NCBI GenBank assembly: GCA_016177165.1
Contig: JACOVT010000102.1
Span: forward strand, 1-13,796
Direction of reading: 5' to 3'
Source of the DNA: Microcaldota archaeon
Lineage (GTDB): Archaea; B1Sed10-29; JACOVT01
Length of the DNA stretch: 13,796 nt
The position numbers and the translations under genes are program-made. Shown in pieces: positions 10,708-13,796 of this stretch. How positions within the stretch are numbered: the stretch's first letter is position 1; each line of letters begins with the position of its first letter. The notes below the pieces were generated by a model that was given only the letters and a program-made list of their open reading frames with translations, did no database searches and had not been told where the DNA came from.

Positions 10708-11786
10708 TGCCGTTCTATGCAACCGCTGAAGCGAATCCGAACCTTGCAATCATCAAGTACTGGGGAAAACGGCTCGAGCCCCCAATAATTGCGCCGATGA
10801 ACAACAGCGTGAGCGTCACGCTCGACGAGCAGCTGCGGACGCGCACCACCGTGCTGTTTTCCCCGAAGTTTGAGCGGGATAAAGTCTGGATCAACGGCAG
10901 CGAAATGCGTACGCCGGAAGAGCTGGAGAAAGCCTTGCCTCAACTGGACGCAGCCCGCAAACTGGCCGGCTCGAAACTGTACGCCCGCGTCGTGTCGGCA
11001 ACGCTAACTCCGCTAGCAGGCGGGCTCGCGGGCAGCGCGGCAGGACTTTGCGCGCTTGCTGCGGCCTGCAACGAGGCGCTCGAGCTAGACTTGTCGCCGA
11101 AAGACCTCTCGATACTTTGCCGCATCGGCTCCGGCTCCTCGTGCCGTTCCGTTTACGGCGGGTTCGCCGAATGGCTCGCAGGCACGCGCGCGGACGGCAG
11201 CGACTCGTACGCAGCCCAGTGGTTTGGTGAGGATCACTGGAAAGACTTCCGCACGATAGTGGCGATCGTATCGCACGAGAAAAAGAAGGTCAAGTCCCGC
11301 GCGGGCATGAAGCAGACCGTGCAGACGAGCATGCTCTACCAGCAGCGCTTGCGCGACTTGCCGGCGCGCATAACGGCGCTCAAAAATGCCCTGCAAGAGC
11401 GCGACATTGCCCGAATGGCGGAAATCGCCATGCGCGACTCCAACTCGCTCCACGCTGTTTGCCTGGACACCTGGCCGCCCATTCTCTACTTGAATGACAC
11501 ATCAAAAGAGGTCATCGACTCGATCCACGAATTCAACGCTGATGACATCAAGGCGGGCTACTCGTTCGATGCTGGCCCGAACCCGACCATCTTCACTGTA
11601 GAAAAGCACGTCCCGGAAATACAAAAGCGGCTGAAGGAAATACCCGCAATAGAAGACGTGATAGTTTCGAGCGTGGGCAGCGGCCCGCGCGCGCTGCCGG
11701 ATAAAGGGGCTCTGATGGGCGCGGACGGAACGATCCGACGCTGGCGCGTTGACAACAAGAAACACGACATAATCGTCGAGGGATAG
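10707..11786 (+). CDS. mvaD: Mevalonate diphosphate (or phosphomevalonate) decarboxylase
   Basis: ATP-dependent decarboxylation yielding isopentenyl diphosphate (or isopentenyl phosphate). It has 359 residues. Diagnostic motifs: ANPNLAIIKYWGKR (K17, nucleotide/substrate lysine), GLAGSAAGLCALAAA (phosphate loop; ASSAAG is more usual), RIGSGSSCRSVYGGFAEW (catalytic-site arginine), RDSNSLHAVCLDTWPPILYLND and YSFDAGPN with the catalytic base D288. Keeping Asp, Lys and Arg argues for a true decarboxylase, not the mevalonate-3-kinase paralogues of Thermoplasmatales. Whether it prefers the mono- or diphosphate cannot be read from the sequence by eye. Translationally coupled to the upstream kinase. 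Confidence 0.92.
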   Translation: MPFYATAEANPNLAIIKYWGKRLEPPIIAPMNNSVSVTLDEQLRTRTTVLFSPKFERDKVWINGSEMRTPEELEKALPQLDAARKLAGSKLYARVVSATLTPLAGGLAGSAAGLCALAAACNEALELDLSPKDLSILCRIGSGSSCRSVYGGFAEWLAGTRADGSDSYAAQWFGEDHWKDFRTIVAIVSHEKKKVKSRAGMKQTVQTSMLYQQRLRDLPARITALKNALQERDIARMAEIAMRDSNSLHAVCLDTWPPILYLNDTSKEVIDSIHEFNADDIKAGYSFDAGPNPTIFTVEKHVPEIQKRLKEIPAIEDVIVSSVGSGPRALPDKGALMGADGTIRRWRVDNKKHDIIVEG

Positions 11787-11787
11787 C

Positions 11788-12261
11788 CTGGTTGAGGAAG
11801 GCGAAACTCATGATACTGCCGGCTGCCTGATACTCGCCGGCGGCGAGGCTCTCTTGGTCAAGCGGGTCAAGCCTCCGGGCATTGGGTTGTGGGCTTGGCT
11901 AGGCGGGCACATTAAAAAGGGCGAGCAGCCCCACCAGGCCGCGATCAGGGAGGCAGAGGAAGAGGCGGGTATCAAGTTGAGCGAGCTGCCGGATTTCCGC
12001 AGCCAAGCCGACAAGCACGGTTTCATCCAGCTGCCACAGCCAGCCATCGAGTTGATGTTCCCAGTGGAAGGAGGAAAGGACCCGCGGCATTATCACGACT
12101 CGCACGTCTACCTGTTTCGAGTCAAGAAACAGGAATCGAGGCAAGAGGTTGGCGACGACCGCAGCGGCCACGTCGAATGGGTTCCATTAGCCTCGCTGAA
12201 CGAGAAGAACTGCTTCCCACCCACTCTATTCTTACTCAAACAACTAGGGCTTGTCGAGTGA
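11788..12261 (+). CDS. Nudix hydrolase, probable CTG start
   Basis: Hydrolyses a nucleoside diphosphate linked to another moiety; the substrate is unknown. The Nudix box is perfect: GHIKKGEQPHQAAIREAEEE continuing AGI, following G-x5-E-x7-R-E-U-x-E-E-x-G-U. The first beta strand (TAGCLILAGGEALLVKRV) lies upstream of the first standard start (TTG 11854), which would remove it. Within the open frame from 11773 the only plausible earlier initiator is CTG 11788, with GAGGGA at 11778-11783 4 nt upstream. It would have 157 residues. The junction with the decarboxylase is 1 nt, so co-transcription is likely. A role on isoprenoid phosphates is suggested only by location. Confidence 0.85.
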   Translation: MVEEGETHDTAGCLILAGGEALLVKRVKPPGIGLWAWLGGHIKKGEQPHQAAIREAEEEAGIKLSELPDFRSQADKHGFIQLPQPAIELMFPVEGGKDPRHYHDSHVYLFRVKKQESRQEVGDDRSGHVEWVPLASLNEKNCFPPTLFLLKQLGLVE

Positions 12262-12301
12262 GTTCGCTTATCGACGAAGTTTTAGCGCGTTGCTTTTAAG
12301 C

Positions 12302-12312
12302 TATAAAAAATA
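12302..12312 (+). promoter_or_regulatory. TATA box for the second mevalonate kinase
   Basis: TATAAAAAATA centred about 26 nt before ATG 12333, giving a leaderless transcript. It is the clearest promoter in the window, in a 71-nt AT-rich gap after the Nudix stop. Confidence 0.7.
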
Positions 12313-12332
12313 GTGCTTATATCGCTGGTTTT

Positions 12333-13379
12333 ATGGACGTAGTAACCACCTCCGCGCCAGGCAAGGCATTCCTTTTTGGGGAACACGCAGTCGTTCACGG
12401 CGAGCCCGCGCTGGCAATTGCCATATCTACGCGGTCATTTATCACAATGCAAAAGCGGGCCGACAGTAAGGTCAACATACTCGCGAAAGACCTTTCCATA
12501 CGCAACCTCCAAGTGTCTTACGGCGAACGGGGGGTTGAGTTCGACACTGATTACAGCAGCGTGCAGGACGCGCTTGCCTTTGTAAGGCTGCCGATGCAGG
12601 CTGCTTTTGCTGATGCCGGTAAAGAGATAGGGCTCGATATAACAACCACTTCAGATCTGCTCGCCGGTACCGGCCTTGGCAGCTCTGCATCTATATCAGT
12701 GGCTACCGCGCTTGCGGCTTCAGAAATGATGAACTTGGGCTGGGACAACAATAAGATATTCGAAGTGTGCCGCGAAACTAAGTTTAAGGTGGAAAGGGGA
12801 GCAGCCTCCGCAACGGATATTTCACTCGCGACTTTCGGCGGCGTATGCCTTTACCGCAAGTCAAACAAGGGCGACACTACCGAGAAAATTGAAAACGCAC
12901 CACCACTACCACTAGTCATAGGTTATAGCGGAACGGCCGGCAAGAGCGAAGAAATGGTTCGCCACGTAATGCGGCTGCGTGAAAAATATCCCGAAGAGGT
13001 AAGTGAAATAATCCGGGCCATAGGCAGAATCTCACTACGCGGGGCAAAAGCAGTCGCTGAAAACAACTTGGCCGAGGTCGGCGAACTCATGAACATAAAC
13101 CAGGGATTACTGGATGCCTTGGGCGTCAACACGCTCAAGCTGAGCGAGCTGATCTATGCCGCGCGCCAGGCGCGCGCGCTTGGGGCAAAGATAAGCGGCG
13201 CAGGCGGCGGCAAGTGCATGATTTGCCTGGCGCCGGAACAAGAACTTGTTAAGTCTGCAATAGAAATGTATGGCGGAACACCTATCGTCACTTCAATATC
13301 TAAAGACGGGGCTCGCGTGGAGAAACACAAAACCAGCATAGAAATATCTGAAGAATCAAAAAAGGTGCTTGGAGTATGA
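12333..13379 (+). CDS. mvk: Mevalonate kinase, archaeal type
   Basis: Phosphorylates mevalonate at C5 with ATP. It has 348 residues. Motif 1 is TSAPGKAFLFGEHAVVHGEPALAIAI, the phosphate loop GTGLGSSASISVATALAASE and motif 3 LGAKISGAGGGKCMICL. The catalytic aspartate is in GAASATDISLATFGG (D162), the layout seen in archaeal mevalonate kinases (G-x-A-S-P-T-D), unlike the PSGIDN form of the paralogue at 9697. The start is set by the TATA box. From here on the DNA is visibly more AT-rich than the ribosomal part. The stop overlaps the next ATG (ATGA). Confidence 0.93.
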   Translation: MDVVTTSAPGKAFLFGEHAVVHGEPALAIAISTRSFITMQKRADSKVNILAKDLSIRNLQVSYGERGVEFDTDYSSVQDALAFVRLPMQAAFADAGKEIGLDITTTSDLLAGTGLGSSASISVATALAASEMMNLGWDNNKIFEVCRETKFKVERGAASATDISLATFGGVCLYRKSNKGDTTEKIENAPPLPLVIGYSGTAGKSEEMVRHVMRLREKYPEEVSEIIRAIGRISLRGAKAVAENNLAEVGELMNINQGLLDALGVNTLKLSELIYAARQARALGAKISGAGGGKCMICLAPEQELVKSAIEMYGGTPIVTSISKDGARVEKHKTSIEISEESKKVLGV

Positions 13380-13796
13380 ACCAAACTGGTAAAAAACTAG
13401 AATTGTCGCCAGAGAATGCGATTGTTTTCGCCGGGTATGGATTGCTATTTTCTTACTATACAGAACATGACAAATTCATTCCACTTCCAGGAGTAAAAGA
13501 GTTGGTCAGCAAGCTTGCAGAGCGCAACGTAAAAATAGGCTGCTTATCTAATACCGGCCACAACTCCAGCACCGAGTTTGCTTCCCGCCTCGAGGAATCC
13601 GGAATAATCATTCCAAAAGAAAACGTGGTAACAGCGGCCGATGCGGCCTTAGCACACATCAAAACCAGGTGGGGAAGCAACCTAAGAAAGCTTAGGGTGC
13701 TTTTTCTAGGAAGAAAAAAGGGCGGCTTATACGAACTATTGCAGCAAGAAAACGTCACATTTGTAAACGACCCCAACGAACGGGCAGAACTGGCGC
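13376..13796 (+). CDS. NagD-like HAD-superfamily protein lacking the catalytic aspartates (3' end cut off by the window)
   Basis: 140 codons visible, open to the last base. It starts at the ATG overlapping the kinase stop. HAD architecture can be followed. Motif I should read F-D-x-D-G but is IVFAGYGLLF (residues about 16-25), so both the nucleophile and the acid/base Asp are replaced (A and Y). Then PLPGVKELVSKLAERNVKIG and motif II LSNTGHNSSTEFASRLEESGI resemble the TNN loop of NagD-type phosphatases. RVLFLGRKKGGLYELL and VTFVNDPNE follow. It is probably catalytically inactive or redirected in function. Coupled to mvk. Confidence 0.6.
   Translation, partial: MNQTGKKLELSPENAIVFAGYGLLFSYYTEHDKFIPLPGVKELVSKLAERNVKIGCLSNTGHNSSTEFASRLEESGIIIPKENVVTAADAALAHIKTRWGSNLRKLRVLFLGRKKGGLYELLQQENVTFVNDPNERAELA

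Noticed and set aside
11854..12261. TTG 11854 as the Nudix start
   Set aside because: It would delete the first conserved beta strand; the frame is open and family-like upstream.

Overview
This window is archaeal chromosome. It carries archaea/eukaryote-type ribosomal proteins (eL34, eL14, eL18 with uS13, uS4, uS11, uL13, uS9, uS2), the archaeal RNA polymerase subunits Rpo3 and Rpo10, Cbf5, archaeal-type adenylate and cytidylate kinases, and mevalonate-pathway enzymes. Its tRNA genes have bulge-helix-bulge introns, and TATA boxes sit about 26 nt upstream of leaderless starts. All protein genes lie on the + strand and most junctions overlap or are a few bases long. Compact junctions, a short Cbf5, a short Rpo3 and unusual tRNA introns make a small-genome (DPANN-like, e.g. 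Micrarchaeota/Diapherotrites) archaeon my best guess. That placement is inference.

Layout. 1-4037: the tail of the secY-adk type cluster: adkA (partial), an EMC3/DUF106 membrane insertase with a large extra domain, eL34, cmk, eL14, cbf5, an MJ0882-like methyltransferase and a two-helix membrane peptide. 4038-4640: a tRNA-Ser(GGA) gene broken by two introns, a hairpin-rich tail holding a second interrupted copy of the tRNA 3' end, a promoter and a structured leader. 4641-8618: uS13, uS4, uS11, Rpo3, tRNA-Leu(GAG), eL18, uL13, uS9, an unknown 61-residue protein and Rpo10. 8626-9637: tRNA-Pro(GGG) with a canonical intron, a duplicated leader and uS2. 9667-12261: a leaderless mevalonate kinase-like gene, a mevalonate (di)phosphate decarboxylase and a Nudix hydrolase. 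12302-end: a second mevalonate kinase with its own promoter, then an incomplete HAD-fold gene lacking the catalytic aspartates.

How it works together. The first two thirds build ribosomes, RNA polymerase and rRNA pseudouridylation machinery in what looks like long co-transcribed units with tRNAs embedded. The last third makes isoprenoid precursors for archaeal lipids. At many junctions the upstream stop codon lies inside a GTGA Shine-Dalgarno core exactly 4 nt before the next start. That rule points to TTG starts for eL14 and uS13 and to an ACG start for uS9.

Most unusual signal: tRNA-Ser and tRNA-Leu share (i) an insertion between positions 15 and 16 of the D-loop, and (ii) a downstream module of an antisense copy of their own T-arm, a hairpin with a CCACG loop, and a second copy of their own T-arm/acceptor 3' end. 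I know of no named element with this architecture.
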